A stretch of DNA of 35,572 bases. Origin: Acidimicrobiaceae bacterium. GTDB lineage: Bacteria; Actinomycetota; Acidimicrobiia; Acidimicrobiales; RAAP-2. Each line of letters begins with the position of its first letter. The first letter of the stretch is position 1. Positions 8,069 to 16,764 of the stretch are shown one piece after another. The stretch lies in NCBI GenBank assembly GCA_003160635.1, contig PMLV01000306.1, forward strand, positions 1 to 35,572, in the 5' to 3' direction. A program made the translations under genes and the position numbers. Under the pieces are notes generated by a model. That model saw nothing but the letters and a program-made list of their open reading frames with translations. It made no database searches and was not told the origin of the DNA.

Positions 8069-8881
8069 TCATCCCTCGTAGTCGTCGATGTCCAGGCCGG
8101 CCAGCTCGACCAGGCCCCGGCCACTGGCCACACCGGCCAGGACGCCGTCGTTCTCCAGCCAGTCGATGTGCAGGTCGCCGAAGGTCCGGCCCTGACCGAG
8201 GGTGACCCGTCCCATCTTGCACAGCTCCAGCAGGGCCAAGAAGCGCACGATGACGTCCATGCGCGTGACACAGCCTTCCACCAGGGTGCGGAACGAGGTG
8301 GCACGGTCCCGCCGGGGCAGCGCGATCAGCGCGGACACGGCCTCGGCCACCGAGACCGTGTCCACCGTGACGTGGGAGAGATCGACCCGGGGCACCGGTC
8401 GTTCCGCCGCACCCCGCAGGTAGGCCTGGGCCAGCTCCTCGGGCGCGACCCCGGCCAGCAGATCGGGGGCGTGCACGGCAAAGTCGGCCGGGAGCCCGAC
8501 CTCTCGGGGGATGGAGCGGGCTGCCTGCTCGCTCATGGCCACGAAGACGTCGGCTGCGGCGGCATAGGCCCGGCACTCGAGCAGGCGGGCCAGGAGGAGG
8601 TCCCGCTCCTCCCACCCGGTCAGCTCGTCGTCGTCGTCGGAGACTTCCCGACCAGGGAGCAACCTCTGGGACTTCATCTCGATCAAAATGGCCGCCACCA
8701 GGAGGAACTCGGAAAGCTGGTTGAAATCGATCTGGTCGCGCTGCTCGGTCAGGACCCGGACGAAGCCGTCGATGATCGGCAGGAGCGGGATGTCCAGCAC
8801 GTCGACCTCGTGCGAGGACACCAGGTGCAGCAAAAGGTCGATCGGGCCCTCGAAGGTGGGCGTGGAGACTGCGTACGTCAC
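8069..8881 (-). CDS. scpA: Segregation and condensation protein A
   Basis: A 270-residue ScpA, the kleisin that bridges SMC heads in the bacterial condensin. The GTG at 8881 is chosen because the family sequence begins immediately (STPTFEGPIDLLLHLVSSHE); the frame stays open to 8989 but that part is not family sequence and would run into trpS. Further signatures are FNQLSEFLLVAAILIEMKSQ and the C-terminal winged helix VIVRFLALLELCKMGRV. A TATCGT sequence six bases before the GTG could be a -10 element for a leaderless message (weak). scpB follows. In many actinobacteria scpAB lie near xerD; here about 19 kb separates them. Confidence 0.95.
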   Translation of the reverse strand: MTYAVSTPTFEGPIDLLLHLVSSHEVDVLDIPLLPIIDGFVRVLTEQRDQIDFNQLSEFLLVAAILIEMKSQRLLPGREVSDDDDELTGWEERDLLLARLLECRAYAAAADVFVAMSEQAARSIPREVGLPADFAVHAPDLLAGVAPEELAQAYLRGAAERPVPRVDLSHVTVDTVSVAEAVSALIALPRRDRATSFRTLVEGCVTRMDVIVRFLALLELCKMGRVTLGQGRTFGDLHIDWLENDGVLAGVASGRGLVELAGLDIDDYEG

Positions 8882-8946
8882 AGCCCGACGATACCGAAAC
8901 CCTTGCCTGCATCCGCGCACCCCCCGTAGGCCCAGCCCAGAACGTC

Positions 8947-8974
8947 GGGACAGCCGGGCAACCCGACGTACCAT
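8947..8974 (+). promoter_or_regulatory. Candidate trpS promoter, leaderless arrangement
   Basis: GGGACA (8947-8952), a 16-base spacer and TACCAT (8969-8974) precede the trpS ATG by eight bases. The predicted start would fall at or next to the ATG, and no convincing Shine-Dalgarno is visible. The same eight-base spacing is seen at the phasin-like gene. Confidence 0.3.
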
Positions 8975-8982
8975 GGCGACCC

Positions 8983-9966
8983 ATGACACGGGTCCTCTCC
9001 GGCATCGCCCCCTCAGGGGACTTCACCCTCGGCAATTATCTCGGGGCCCTCAAGCACTGGGTGACGTTCCAGGACGACAATGACGCCTTCTACTGCGTCG
9101 TCGACCTGCATGCGCTCACCAACGAGATCGACCCCCAGGTGCTCCGCCGCAACTCGCTCGATGCCGCCATCAACCTCCTGGCCGTGGGCCTCGACCCCCG
9201 GCGCTCCACGGTCTTCGTCCAGAGCCACGTCCCCGAGCACACCCGGTTGACGTGGCTCCTCGAGTGCACCGCCACCGTGGGCGAGCTGAGTCGCATGACC
9301 CAGTTCAAGGAGAAGAGCGAGGGTCACGAGACCGTGCGGGCCGGGCTCTTCACCTATCCGGTCCTCATGGCGGCCGACATCCTCCTCTATGCGGCCGAGG
9401 CGGTACCCGTGGGCGACGATCAGCGCCAGCACCTCGAGCTGGCCCGCACGCTGGCCGTCCGCTTCAACAATCGCTACGGCGAGACCTTCACCGTCCCTGA
9501 TGCAGCGATCCCGGGGGCGGCGGCGCGGGTGATGGACCTCCAGCATCCCGAGCGCAAGATGTCCAAGTCGGTCGATTCACCCCTGGGCACGATCGGGCTG
9601 CTCGACTCGCCGGAGGAGATCACCCGCAAGATACGCAAGGCCGTCACCGACACCGACGGGGAGGTCCGCTACGACCGGGTGGCCAAGCCCGGGCTGGCCA
9701 ACCTGCTCGACCTGCTGGCCGCCGCCACCGACGGCACGCCCCAGGAGGTGGCCAAGGGCTACACCCGCTACGGGGACCTCAAGAAGGACGTGGCCGAAGC
9801 CTTGAACGAGCTGCTCCGTCCCGTGCGCGAGCGTCGGGCCGAGTTGGAGCGCGACCTCTCCTACGTGGGGTCCGTGCTGGCCGAGGGAGCGTCCCGGGCG
9901 CACGGGGTGGCCAAGCTCACCTATGCCAGAGCGGCCGACGCCGTGGGCCTTCTGCCCCCTTCGTGA
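8983..9966 (+). CDS. trpS: Tryptophanyl-tRNA synthetase
   Basis: A 327-residue class Ic synthetase that charges tRNA-Trp. The N-terminus VLSGIAPSGDFTLGNYLGAL contains the HIGH-equivalent TLGN (residues 15-18), and KMSKS is at residues 192-196 within PERKMSKSVDSPLGTIGLLD. Other family segments are TWLLECTATVGELSRMTQFK, then AADILLYAAEAVPVGDDQ and the C-terminal YTRYGDLKKDVAEAL. The length is normal for bacterial TrpRS. The ATG at 8983 is eight bases after a possible -10. The gene stands alone on the plus strand, divergent from scpA, and a large catabolic block follows it. Confidence 0.97.
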   Translation: MTRVLSGIAPSGDFTLGNYLGALKHWVTFQDDNDAFYCVVDLHALTNEIDPQVLRRNSLDAAINLLAVGLDPRRSTVFVQSHVPEHTRLTWLLECTATVGELSRMTQFKEKSEGHETVRAGLFTYPVLMAADILLYAAEAVPVGDDQRQHLELARTLAVRFNNRYGETFTVPDAAIPGAAARVMDLQHPERKMSKSVDSPLGTIGLLDSPEEITRKIRKAVTDTDGEVRYDRVAKPGLANLLDLLAAATDGTPQEVAKGYTRYGDLKKDVAEALNELLRPVRERRAELERDLSYVGSVLAEGASRAHGVAKLTYARAADAVGLLPPS

Positions 9967-9970
9967 CAAT

Positions 9971-10285
9971 TCACCCATGATGACTTGCCCGTCGTGACGA
10001 CCGGGCTGAGGATGCAGGTGCTCCAGGGATGACAGAAAGGGCAGAGTGCTGTACGCCGAACATCCAAACCTTGGTGGGCGGCGTCGGAGCGACGATGAAC
10101 AGACGGCAACTCGGGTCCCCGTTGAAGGTCGCCCCCGGAATGCTCTCGGTCACTGTTGGGATGGTCGTGCCTGCGACCACCCCGACCATGACCCGGGCGA
10201 CCCCGGAGGCGGCACGATCCACGTCATGCTTTGACGCCGTGAACAAGGGGTAGTTGCACACACGCAGCGGCACCTTCGTGACCAC
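9971..10285 (-). CDS. Doubtful small protein, possible remnant
   Basis: The 356-base interval between trpS and the hydantoinase B gene holds no recognised gene. The most coding-like frame in it is this 104-codon minus-strand frame starting at GTG 10285: its first 50 or so codons have strongly GC-biased third positions, and the product begins VVTKVPLRVCNYPLFTASKH. I see no domain, signal peptide or membrane segment. Codon bias fades toward the end, where the frame runs into the trpS downstream region. It may be a decayed fragment or chance. It follows hydantoinase B by 37 bases on the same strand. Confidence 0.25.
   Translation of the reverse strand: MVTKVPLRVCNYPLFTASKHDVDRAASGVARVMVGVVAGTTIPTVTESIPGATFNGDPSCRLFIVAPTPPTKVWMFGVQHSALSVIPGAPASSARSSRRASHHG
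9987..10006 (+). terminator. Hairpin downstream of trpS
   Basis: Twenty bases after the trpS stop, GCCCGTCG and CGACCGGGC can pair with one bulged base around a three-base loop. No U-tract follows, so this is at best a weak or factor-assisted terminator, as often proposed in high-GC actinobacteria. Confidence 0.25.
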
Positions 10286-10322
10286 CAGGGGGTCGCGGGG
10301 GCGCCGCTACCGCGTCCCTCGG

Positions 10323-12443
10323 TCAGGCGCGCCTGGCCGCGTCGGTCCAATGCAACGGGCTGGAGTCGAATCCTCGGGCTTCGCTCGCCAGCGCCACTTC
10401 GGCGTAGAGGATCTTTCCCGTCTTCGGATCGAGATACGACCGCACGTGAACTTCCGGACCGCCTTCAGGTCGTACGTCGATGAGGACGGGACACCCGTCG
10501 GTCCAGTGCGCGGGCGACCTCGCCAGGACGGCACCGCTCTCTTCGGCGATGGCCGTCCCGCCTTCGTTGACCACCCCGACGTAGAGCGGAAGGCGTGGGG
10601 CTGTGCCCGCCGCCGAGGTCGCTTCCGCGCTGGTGCGCGCCGGAGTGGCGCGGTCGAGTCGATCCGCCAGCATCTCGGTCCGGCGAGCGGACGACGCGGC
10701 CGCGTCGGGTCGGCCGTGCGCGTCGAACCGCAACCCGTACGTCTCCTCGGCCTCGGCCCGCGTGAGCCGTCCCAGGAGGATGTCCTCGTGCACGGACGCA
10801 AGTTCGCGATCGAGCGGATCGCCGAACCCGCCACCGTTGGCGCAGTGGAATTCGAAGGTGTCGCCCGGCTCGATGGTCACCCCCGACGCGTGGGTCGCCA
10901 CCTCGTCCACCGAACCGTCGGCCCGGCGAATCAAAAAACGCGTGCATGCGCCAGGCATCCCCCCGGCTGCGCCCTCGAGCGGCAACCAGCGCCGCATGCC
11001 GAGCATGGCGCCGACGAGACGATCGGTACCGTGAGGGGTGAAGCCCATGTTGTTGCCCCCGCCCGCCCGGAAACGGCCGGCCCCGCCCGTCCCGGTCCGG
11101 CTCGACTTCTCACTGATCAAGATCGGGTACCAGGACTCGAGGATCTCGACATCGGTGAAGGAGTAGTCCGACTCGGGCCCGACGATGTTGCCCGACAGCG
11201 CCATGCCGTCGCACCCCGACCCGGCCGAGCTGCCGACCCAGTTGCCGTCCAGCATGATGAACGCGTCGGGGCTCCCGTCGATGCCGGCACAGGCCCACGT
11301 GTGCAGGCCGAGAGCCGAACTGGCGCCCCACCCGGCGAGGTGCGCCCGCGCCGGGTGCTCGGGTGACGCAGCCAAGGCGAGCCGCAACGTCTGCACCCCG
11401 ACCTCGGCCGCATTGAGGGCCACGTCCATGTGTCCCGCCGCGATCGGCGCGGGCTCGATCGAATTGACGATGGTGCCTTCCGGGCAGCGCAGCTCGAGGG
11501 GGGCGAAGATGCCGTCGTCGAAGGGCAGATCGCTGGCCATGAGCCACGCCACTTGCGCCACCATCTCGCTCTCGATGATGTACGGCTTGGAGTTGAAGTA
11601 GTGCTGGGTCTGGGGCGAGGCCCCGGTGAAGTCGAAGATCAACCGGTCACCGGCCACGGTCAACTCGCACGGGACCTTGAAGAACTCGTCCTCCCACTCG
11701 GTCCAACTCGAGGCGCGGTACGTCCCGTCCGACAGCAGACCGATGCGCCGGCGCATCTCGGCCTCCGAGAGGTCGCGGATGATCTGGATGCTGTCGACGA
11801 ACACGTCGACGCCCATGGAGTCGACGACACCCATGAGCTTCTCCTGGGCGACATGGCATCCGGCCACCAGGCTGCGCATGTCCATCTCGACCAGCGCGGC
11901 GACCCGCACGTTGTTGCGAAAGATGTCCCAGACCTCGGTCACCTCGACCCCCTGGCGGAACAGGCGGACCGGCGGGAGCCGGAGGGCCTCTTGGAAGCAC
12001 TCGGTGGCCATCGGTGCGAACGAGCCGGCCACCATGCCCCCCACGTCCATCATGTGCGCCGACATCACGACCCAGGCGATCAATTGGCCGTGCAGGAACA
12101 CCGGGCGTTGGATCATGACGTCCTGGGGGTGCAGTCCCCCGCCGTGATGGGGATCGTTGGCGATGAACACGTCGCCGTCGGCGATCGAGTCGGGGAAGCG
12201 GGCCATGGTGGAGCGCACGGCGTTGGACGCCGCCCCGAAGTGGAACTGGATCTGACCGGCGCCCATGATGAGGCGCCCCTGCGCATCGAGCATGGTGCAC
12301 GAGTAGTCCTTCGACTCGGTCACGACCGGGCTGATGGCCGTCCGCTCGAGGGCGGCCGCCGCTTCGTCGCCGATGGCCTCCAGCCGGCTCCGCAACACCT
12401 CGAGGCTGATCGGGTCGATCGTCTTCACTGGGCTCGTCTTCAC
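10323..12443 (-). CDS. hyuB: Hydantoinase B / oxoprolinase beta-type subunit
   Basis: A 706-residue HyuB-family protein, the partner of HyuA in ATP-dependent hydantoinases, oxoprolinases and acetone/acetophenone carboxylases. It starts IDPISLEVLRSRLEAIGDEA and has SCTMLDAQGRLIMGAGQIQF, FIANDPHHGGGLHPQDV (residues 93-109), FDFTGASPQTQHYFNSKP and the late FHCANGGGFGDPLDREL. The GTG at 12443 overlaps the hyuA stop as GTGA; a second in-frame GTG at 12428 sits in a 15-base duplication. About 100 extra residues follow the GGGFGDP core, ending in a VRSYLDPKTGKILYAEVAL segment that could be a small fused domain of acetone carboxylase gamma type (uncertain). The substrate is unknown. Confidence 0.9.
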   Translation of the reverse strand: MKTSPVKTIDPISLEVLRSRLEAIGDEAAAALERTAISPVVTESKDYSCTMLDAQGRLIMGAGQIQFHFGAASNAVRSTMARFPDSIADGDVFIANDPHHGGGLHPQDVMIQRPVFLHGQLIAWVVMSAHMMDVGGMVAGSFAPMATECFQEALRLPPVRLFRQGVEVTEVWDIFRNNVRVAALVEMDMRSLVAGCHVAQEKLMGVVDSMGVDVFVDSIQIIRDLSEAEMRRRIGLLSDGTYRASSWTEWEDEFFKVPCELTVAGDRLIFDFTGASPQTQHYFNSKPYIIESEMVAQVAWLMASDLPFDDGIFAPLELRCPEGTIVNSIEPAPIAAGHMDVALNAAEVGVQTLRLALAASPEHPARAHLAGWGASSALGLHTWACAGIDGSPDAFIMLDGNWVGSSAGSGCDGMALSGNIVGPESDYSFTDVEILESWYPILISEKSSRTGTGGAGRFRAGGGNNMGFTPHGTDRLVGAMLGMRRWLPLEGAAGGMPGACTRFLIRRADGSVDEVATHASGVTIEPGDTFEFHCANGGGFGDPLDRELASVHEDILLGRLTRAEAEETYGLRFDAHGRPDAAASSARRTEMLADRLDRATPARTSAEATSAAGTAPRLPLYVGVVNEGGTAIAEESGAVLARSPAHWTDGCPVLIDVRPEGGPEVHVRSYLDPKTGKILYAEVALASEARGFDSSPLHWTDAARRA

Positions 12444-12448
12444 TGGGC
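12421..12448. repeat. 15-base tandem duplication at the hyuA/hyuB junction
   Basis: The 13 bases gtcttcactgggc occur at 12421 and again at 12436, a period of 15. On the minus strand each copy supplies a GTGAAGAC start region, so hyuB has two in-frame GTG codons (12443 and 12428), and the upstream one overlaps the hyuA stop. Confidence 0.8.
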
Positions 12449-14536
12449 CAACTCCAATGCGTAGGTGCCGTGTGCGGTCATGGTCACCGTGGCCCGGGCC
12501 GGTACCCAGACCGTGGTGTCCGTGCCCTCTATGAGGGCGGGTCCTTCCAGGGTGTGGCCGGGGAGCAGGTCGCGGCCCTCGTAGACGTCGACCGGGTGCT
12601 CCCCTCCCTCGTTGCGCTCGACCCGCACCAGGCGCGTCGAGGCCACCGTTGCCCTCGTCCCCTCCTTGACGCGTTCGGTGTGGCCGGCTTCCAAGGACGC
12701 CTGCACCGTTCGCCCCGTCCCGACGGCACGGAGGTTGACGAACTCCACGGGAGCGCCGAGCACGATGGAGCCGCGGCCGTACCGCTTGGCGTACTCGTCC
12801 TTGAAGCTGTCCACCAGCGAGCCGAACTCCACCCGTTCCAACTGCTGGGTGGCCAGGGGGATGGAGATCTCCCACACCTGCCGTCTGAACCGGAGGTCCG
12901 CCTCGAACTCGACCGAGCGTGCCGACGGCTCGATGCCGTCAGCTTCCAGGTCGGCGTTCACCTGTGCCTGGAGCTCTTGGCCCAATTTCTCCAGCAACAT
13001 CGGGTCGACCGGCATCGGTTCGAGCACGGCTTTGATCCGCTCGCGCCGTACGTCCGTCGTCGCCGCCCCGAACGCGGAGAGCACCGAGGCCAGACCCGGG
13101 ATGAGCACACCGCGGGAGCCGATGGCCTCGCCGATCGAAGGCGTGAACAGCCCCCCGCACCCGCCGTAGCTGAGGATCATCTGCTCGCGCGGATCCAACC
13201 CCCGGGCCGCCAGGCGTGAGCGGACCGCGGTGATCATGCCGGCGATCGCCACCTGGCGGATGCCCCACGCCGTCTCGTAGGCGTCCATGCCCAGCTGCGC
13301 GCCGAGGGTGCCGCAGGCCCGGACGGCCGCGTCGAGGTCGAGCATCATGTCGCCGCCGAGGAACTTCTCCGGGGCCAGGTACCCGAGGACGAGGAGGGCG
13401 TCGGTGACCGTCGGATCGATGCCGCCCCAGCCATAACAGGCGGGTCCCGGCACCGAGCCGGCGGACCGCGGTCCCACCCGCAGCATCCCCCGGGCGTCGG
13501 CCCATCCGATCGAGCCGCCCCCGGCGCCGATCGACTCGACATCGACCAGGGACAGGGCCGTCCATACCCCCATGAGCTCGCCCCTGGTGCGCCGGATGGG
13601 CTGACCACCGGCGATCACCGAGACGTCGAACGACGTCCCGCCCATGTCGCAGGTGATGACGTCGGGGATTCCCTCGGCCCGGGAGAGTTGGGCCGAGGCG
13701 GCGACTCCGGCCGCCGGGCCCGATTCGGCGAGGCCGACCGGCACCCGGCGCGCCTCGTTCACCGAGATGGAACCCCCGGCCGAATGCACCAGGAGGAGGG
13801 GGACGGCGAGGCCGCGGTCTGCCAGCTCGCCCGACAGCTGCTCGATCCCGGCGAAGGCGCCGGTGACGTAGGCGTTGAGAAGGGCGAACGTGGTGCGCTC
13901 GTACTCGCGCACGGCCGGGTGCAACGCCGCGCCCGAGACCACCGCCATGGCGGGGAACCTCTCGTTGATCAACGCGACCGCGTGCTCCTCGTGGGCCGGG
14001 TTGCGGAACGACCAGAGGAACGAGATGGCCAGGGCGTCGGCCTGTTGGACCTCGATCAGGTACTCCGCCGCCCGCACCAGCTCCTCGGCATCGAGAGGCG
14101 TCACCACCTCACCGTCGCGGTCGACGCGCTCGGCCACCCCGATGATGCGGTGCCGCGAGACGATCTCGGCCGGTGTGGTCAACCAGCCGTCCTCGTCGTG
14201 GACCTTGCGCCCGCGCGCGAACGGCACCAGTTCCTCGAACCCCTTCGTCGTGATCAGGCCCACCCGCCGGCCCGCCCGCGACGCCAGCACGTTCGTCACC
14301 GCGGTCGTCCCGAGGCCGAACCGTCCCACCGCAGGGAGCACCCGGTCCAGCTCGGTGCCGGCCCGGGCGGCCGCCAAGGCAACGGCCGTGAGGACGCCGT
14401 CGGCGATGTTCGCGGGCGTGGTGGGCGACTTCGCCCTCCATACCCCTATGCCGTCGGTCAGCACGGCGTCGGTGAATGTCCCGCCCACGTCCACGCCGAT
14501 GCAGCCGCCGTGGTCGAACTGGAATACATCGCTCAT
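12440..14536 (-). CDS. hyuA: Hydantoinase A / oxoprolinase alpha-type subunit
   Basis: A 698-residue HyuA-family ATPase of the sugar-kinase/Hsp70 (ASKHA) fold. The phosphate loop is IGVDVGGTFTDAVLTDGIG near residues 13-31 and the second nucleotide motif is VITCDMGGTSFDVSVIAGG. Other family segments are FGLGTTAVTNVLASRAGRR, VESIGAGGGSIGWADARG and ILSYGGCGGLFTPSIGEAIG. It couples ATP hydrolysis to ring opening (hydantoins, 5-oxoproline) or ketone carboxylation together with HyuB. The ATG at 14536 overlaps the preceding deacylase-type gene by four bases (ATGA), and its own stop overlaps hyuB by four. Tight coupling argues for a single complex or pathway. The exact substrate cannot be assigned. 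Confidence 0.93.
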   Translation of the reverse strand: MSDVFQFDHGGCIGVDVGGTFTDAVLTDGIGVWRAKSPTTPANIADGVLTAVALAAARAGTELDRVLPAVGRFGLGTTAVTNVLASRAGRRVGLITTKGFEELVPFARGRKVHDEDGWLTTPAEIVSRHRIIGVAERVDRDGEVVTPLDAEELVRAAEYLIEVQQADALAISFLWSFRNPAHEEHAVALINERFPAMAVVSGAALHPAVREYERTTFALLNAYVTGAFAGIEQLSGELADRGLAVPLLLVHSAGGSISVNEARRVPVGLAESGPAAGVAASAQLSRAEGIPDVITCDMGGTSFDVSVIAGGQPIRRTRGELMGVWTALSLVDVESIGAGGGSIGWADARGMLRVGPRSAGSVPGPACYGWGGIDPTVTDALLVLGYLAPEKFLGGDMMLDLDAAVRACGTLGAQLGMDAYETAWGIRQVAIAGMITAVRSRLAARGLDPREQMILSYGGCGGLFTPSIGEAIGSRGVLIPGLASVLSAFGAATTDVRRERIKAVLEPMPVDPMLLEKLGQELQAQVNADLEADGIEPSARSVEFEADLRFRRQVWEISIPLATQQLERVEFGSLVDSFKDEYAKRYGRGSIVLGAPVEFVNLRAVGTGRTVQASLEAGHTERVKEGTRATVASTRLVRVERNEGGEHPVDVYEGRDLLPGHTLEGPALIEGTDTTVWVPARATVTMTAHGTYALELAQ

Positions 14537-16275
14537 GGGGGCCCCTCTCGCGCCAGCACCGTGTCGTTGTCGCGTCCCGAACGCAGCAGCCGTCCGGCAC
14601 GCACACCGGTCACCTTGTTGTCCTCCACCAGTGCCTGCCCGGCGACGAGCACGTGGTGCACGCCCACGGACTCGGTCATGAGCCGCGACGCCCCCGCCGG
14701 GAGGTCGTTGACGGTACGGAGGGGGCCGGCGTCCACGGTGGCCGGATCGAACACGACCAGATCGGCCCAGGTTCCCGGCTCGATCCTCCCGCGGTCTCGC
14801 AAACCGTAGAGACGGGCGGGGATCTCGGTGAACTGGTGGATCATCTCCTCGAGGGTGAAGATGCCCTTCTCCCGCACGAGCTCGCCCAGGCAACGTGTCG
14901 GGAAGTCCGCGCCGACCATCATGTCCATGTGCGCCCCGGCGTCGGACGCCCCCAGCACGACGCGGGGATCCTTGAGCACCTCGGCCCGGGCCTTGGTCGT
15001 CCACTCGTCGGCGTTGCCGAAGGAGTAGCGCACGAAGCCGACCTCGAGGTCGGCCGCCACGGCCACGTCGATCACGGCATCGAAGTCGCTCACGTTGTGC
15101 TCGGCCGCGATGTCCGAGATCCGCCGGCCTTCCAGATGCCGCAACTTCGGGTCCCTCACGTCATTGACGATGTGCTGCCCCCACGAGCCGCGCATGGTGA
15201 CGGCGAGCCCGGTCGTCTCCGCATCGAGCGCGTCGCGCAGCCGCTTCCTGGTCTCGGGCTGGCGCAGTGCGGCGATCCGCTCGGGCACGGGCAGATCGAA
15301 GAGCCAGCCCCACCCGGGGAGTGAGCGGTAGACGTACCCGCGCAGGAAGTCCTGCTGCGTCGGCCCGTTCTGCGCCATGAAGAGGGGCACCACCCGGCCG
15401 CCCTTCTCGCGCGCCATGTCGGAGGCGGAGAGTTGGCGCCGGTAGATGTCGGGGTTCGATCGATTGATGAGAGGGGTGTTCCAGTTGAGATGGCGGTTCG
15501 CCGCGGCGGACATGTCCGCCATCAGGTTCATGTCCTCGTCGCTGAAACCCTGCAGGAAGGAGCCCGGGATGAATTCGATGGAGGTGCCGCCGTGCTCCCC
15601 GCACACCCGGGACAGCTCGACGAACTCCTCAGGGGTGGCGAAGTTGGGTGGCGTCGGACGGCCGTCCCCATCCACCTGGGTGGGCACGTTGGCGGTCGAG
15701 AACCCGAAGCCACCGGCCGACAGCGCCTGGGACAGCACGGCGCACATGGCGCGCAACTCTTCGGGCGACGCCGCGCGCTCGGAGGCGGCGGGGCCCATGG
15801 CGGCGCGACGCACGGCCGAATGGCCGACCATGAAGCCCATGTTGAGCCCGAGGGGCTTGGCATCGATGGCGTCGAGGAATTCGGGGTACGAGCTCCAGGT
15901 GTACTCGACGCCCGCCAGGAGCGCCTCGACGGGGATCGCCTCGACCCGGGCCAGCAAGCGGGTCAGGAAGTCCTGGTCCGCGGCCGACACCGGCGCCAAC
16001 GTGAGGCCGCAGTTGCCACCGACCACCGTGGTCACGCCGTGCAGGCACGACGGGGTGAGCGTCGCGTCCCAGAAGACCTGCGCGTCGTAGTGGCTGTGGA
16101 GATCGATGAACCCGGGGGCCACCACGAGGCCGCCCGCATCGATGACGACGCGGCCCGACTCGTCGAGGTCACCCACCGCGACCACGCGCCCGTGGCGGAT
16201 GCCGATCCCGGCCACGCGCGCCGGCGCGCCTGTTCCATCGATCACCCGACCATTCGTCACAACGGCGTCGTACAT
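14533..16275 (-). CDS. N-acyl-D-amino-acid deacylase-like amidohydrolase
   Basis: A 580-residue metal-dependent amidohydrolase of the D-aminoacylase/dihydroorotase-like group. The N-terminal beta-sandwich strand MYDAVVTNGRVIDGTG leads to PGFIDLHSHYD, with the metal-binding HSH at residues 60-62, and GGNCGLTLAPV near 86-96, where the cysteine is the usual third-site ligand. Later GASDAGAHMDMM carries the catalytic aspartate, and RGRIEPGTWADLVVFDPATV closes the sandwich. Characterised relatives remove acyl groups from N-acyl-D-amino acids, but this longer actinobacterial subgroup is poorly defined. The ATG at 16275 has a GGAGG ribosome site. It sits between the damaged amidohydrolase gene (10 bases upstream) and hyuA (overlapping), so it likely supplies or consumes an amide in the same pathway. 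Confidence 0.9.
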   Translation of the reverse strand: MYDAVVTNGRVIDGTGAPARVAGIGIRHGRVVAVGDLDESGRVVIDAGGLVVAPGFIDLHSHYDAQVFWDATLTPSCLHGVTTVVGGNCGLTLAPVSAADQDFLTRLLARVEAIPVEALLAGVEYTWSSYPEFLDAIDAKPLGLNMGFMVGHSAVRRAAMGPAASERAASPEELRAMCAVLSQALSAGGFGFSTANVPTQVDGDGRPTPPNFATPEEFVELSRVCGEHGGTSIEFIPGSFLQGFSDEDMNLMADMSAAANRHLNWNTPLINRSNPDIYRRQLSASDMAREKGGRVVPLFMAQNGPTQQDFLRGYVYRSLPGWGWLFDLPVPERIAALRQPETRKRLRDALDAETTGLAVTMRGSWGQHIVNDVRDPKLRHLEGRRISDIAAEHNVSDFDAVIDVAVAADLEVGFVRYSFGNADEWTTKARAEVLKDPRVVLGASDAGAHMDMMVGADFPTRCLGELVREKGIFTLEEMIHQFTEIPARLYGLRDRGRIEPGTWADLVVFDPATVDAGPLRTVNDLPAGASRLMTESVGVHHVLVAGQALVEDNKVTGVRAGRLLRSGRDNDTVLAREGPP

Positions 16276-16285
16276 GGGGTCCTCC

Positions 16286-16669
16286 CTATCTCGGAGTCAC
16301 GGTCAAGTCGGCCTCGGGGTCGAGCCCGAAGAACGCACAGGGGTTGTCGACCAGCACCCGCCGGCGCACGTCCTCGGGCACCCCGTCGAAAATGATCGAC
16401 AGCCACTTCTCTGTCTCGGGGAACGAAGAGACCGAGTGCGGGAAGTCCGAGCCCCACATCAGGGTCTCGACGGGCAGGAAGCTCCGCATCTGCACCGAGA
16501 GCGGGTCCCGCACGATCCCGAAGCGAAAGTGCGCCCGCGCGTACTCGCTCGGCAGCATGCGGTGCCGGGGAGCCCTTCCCTTGTGCTCGTCGGGAAGATG
16601 GCGTGTCCAGGGATCCGGCGGGATCTCGAGATGCCCGTCACAGGAGATGACGTTGTAGGTGCGAGCCAT
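16286..16669 (-). pseudogene. Amidohydrolase (Amidohydro_2) with large in-frame internal deletion
   Basis: A 127-residue open frame made of the two ends of an Amidohydro_2 protein. Residues 1-35 are the family N-terminus (MARTYNVISCDGHLEIPPDP, with the CDGHLE metal-site region), and the remainder is the C-terminus: LPSEYARAHFRFGIVRDP, then LMWGSDFPHSVSSFPETEKW, with the metal-site aspartate, and VLVDNPCAFFGLDP. The normal middle, roughly 200-250 residues holding the other barrel strands, is absent, yet the frame is intact. A GGGGGAA ribosome site precedes the ATG at 16669. It may be a dead remnant or, less likely, a kept mini-protein. It lies ten bases before the deacylase-like gene. Confidence 0.75.
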
Positions 16670-16764
16670 GGCTTCCCCCCGTCGTTCGTGCCGGTCCTCG
16701 GTCCGGATTCTGCCCTCCCGGGCCGATGACGTCCAGCGCCGCGCGGCCCGCTCCCCCGCCGCGC

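Noticed and set aside
10254-11366. A 370-codon plus-strand open frame opposite hyuB
   Set aside because: Low-complexity Arg/Gly/Pro translation, with hyuB conserved on the other strand.
12444-12875. Upstream extension of the hyuB frame inside hyuA
   Set aside because: It overlaps conserved hyuA sequence in another frame and has no HyuB family sequence; the GTG at 12443 fits the family N-terminus.
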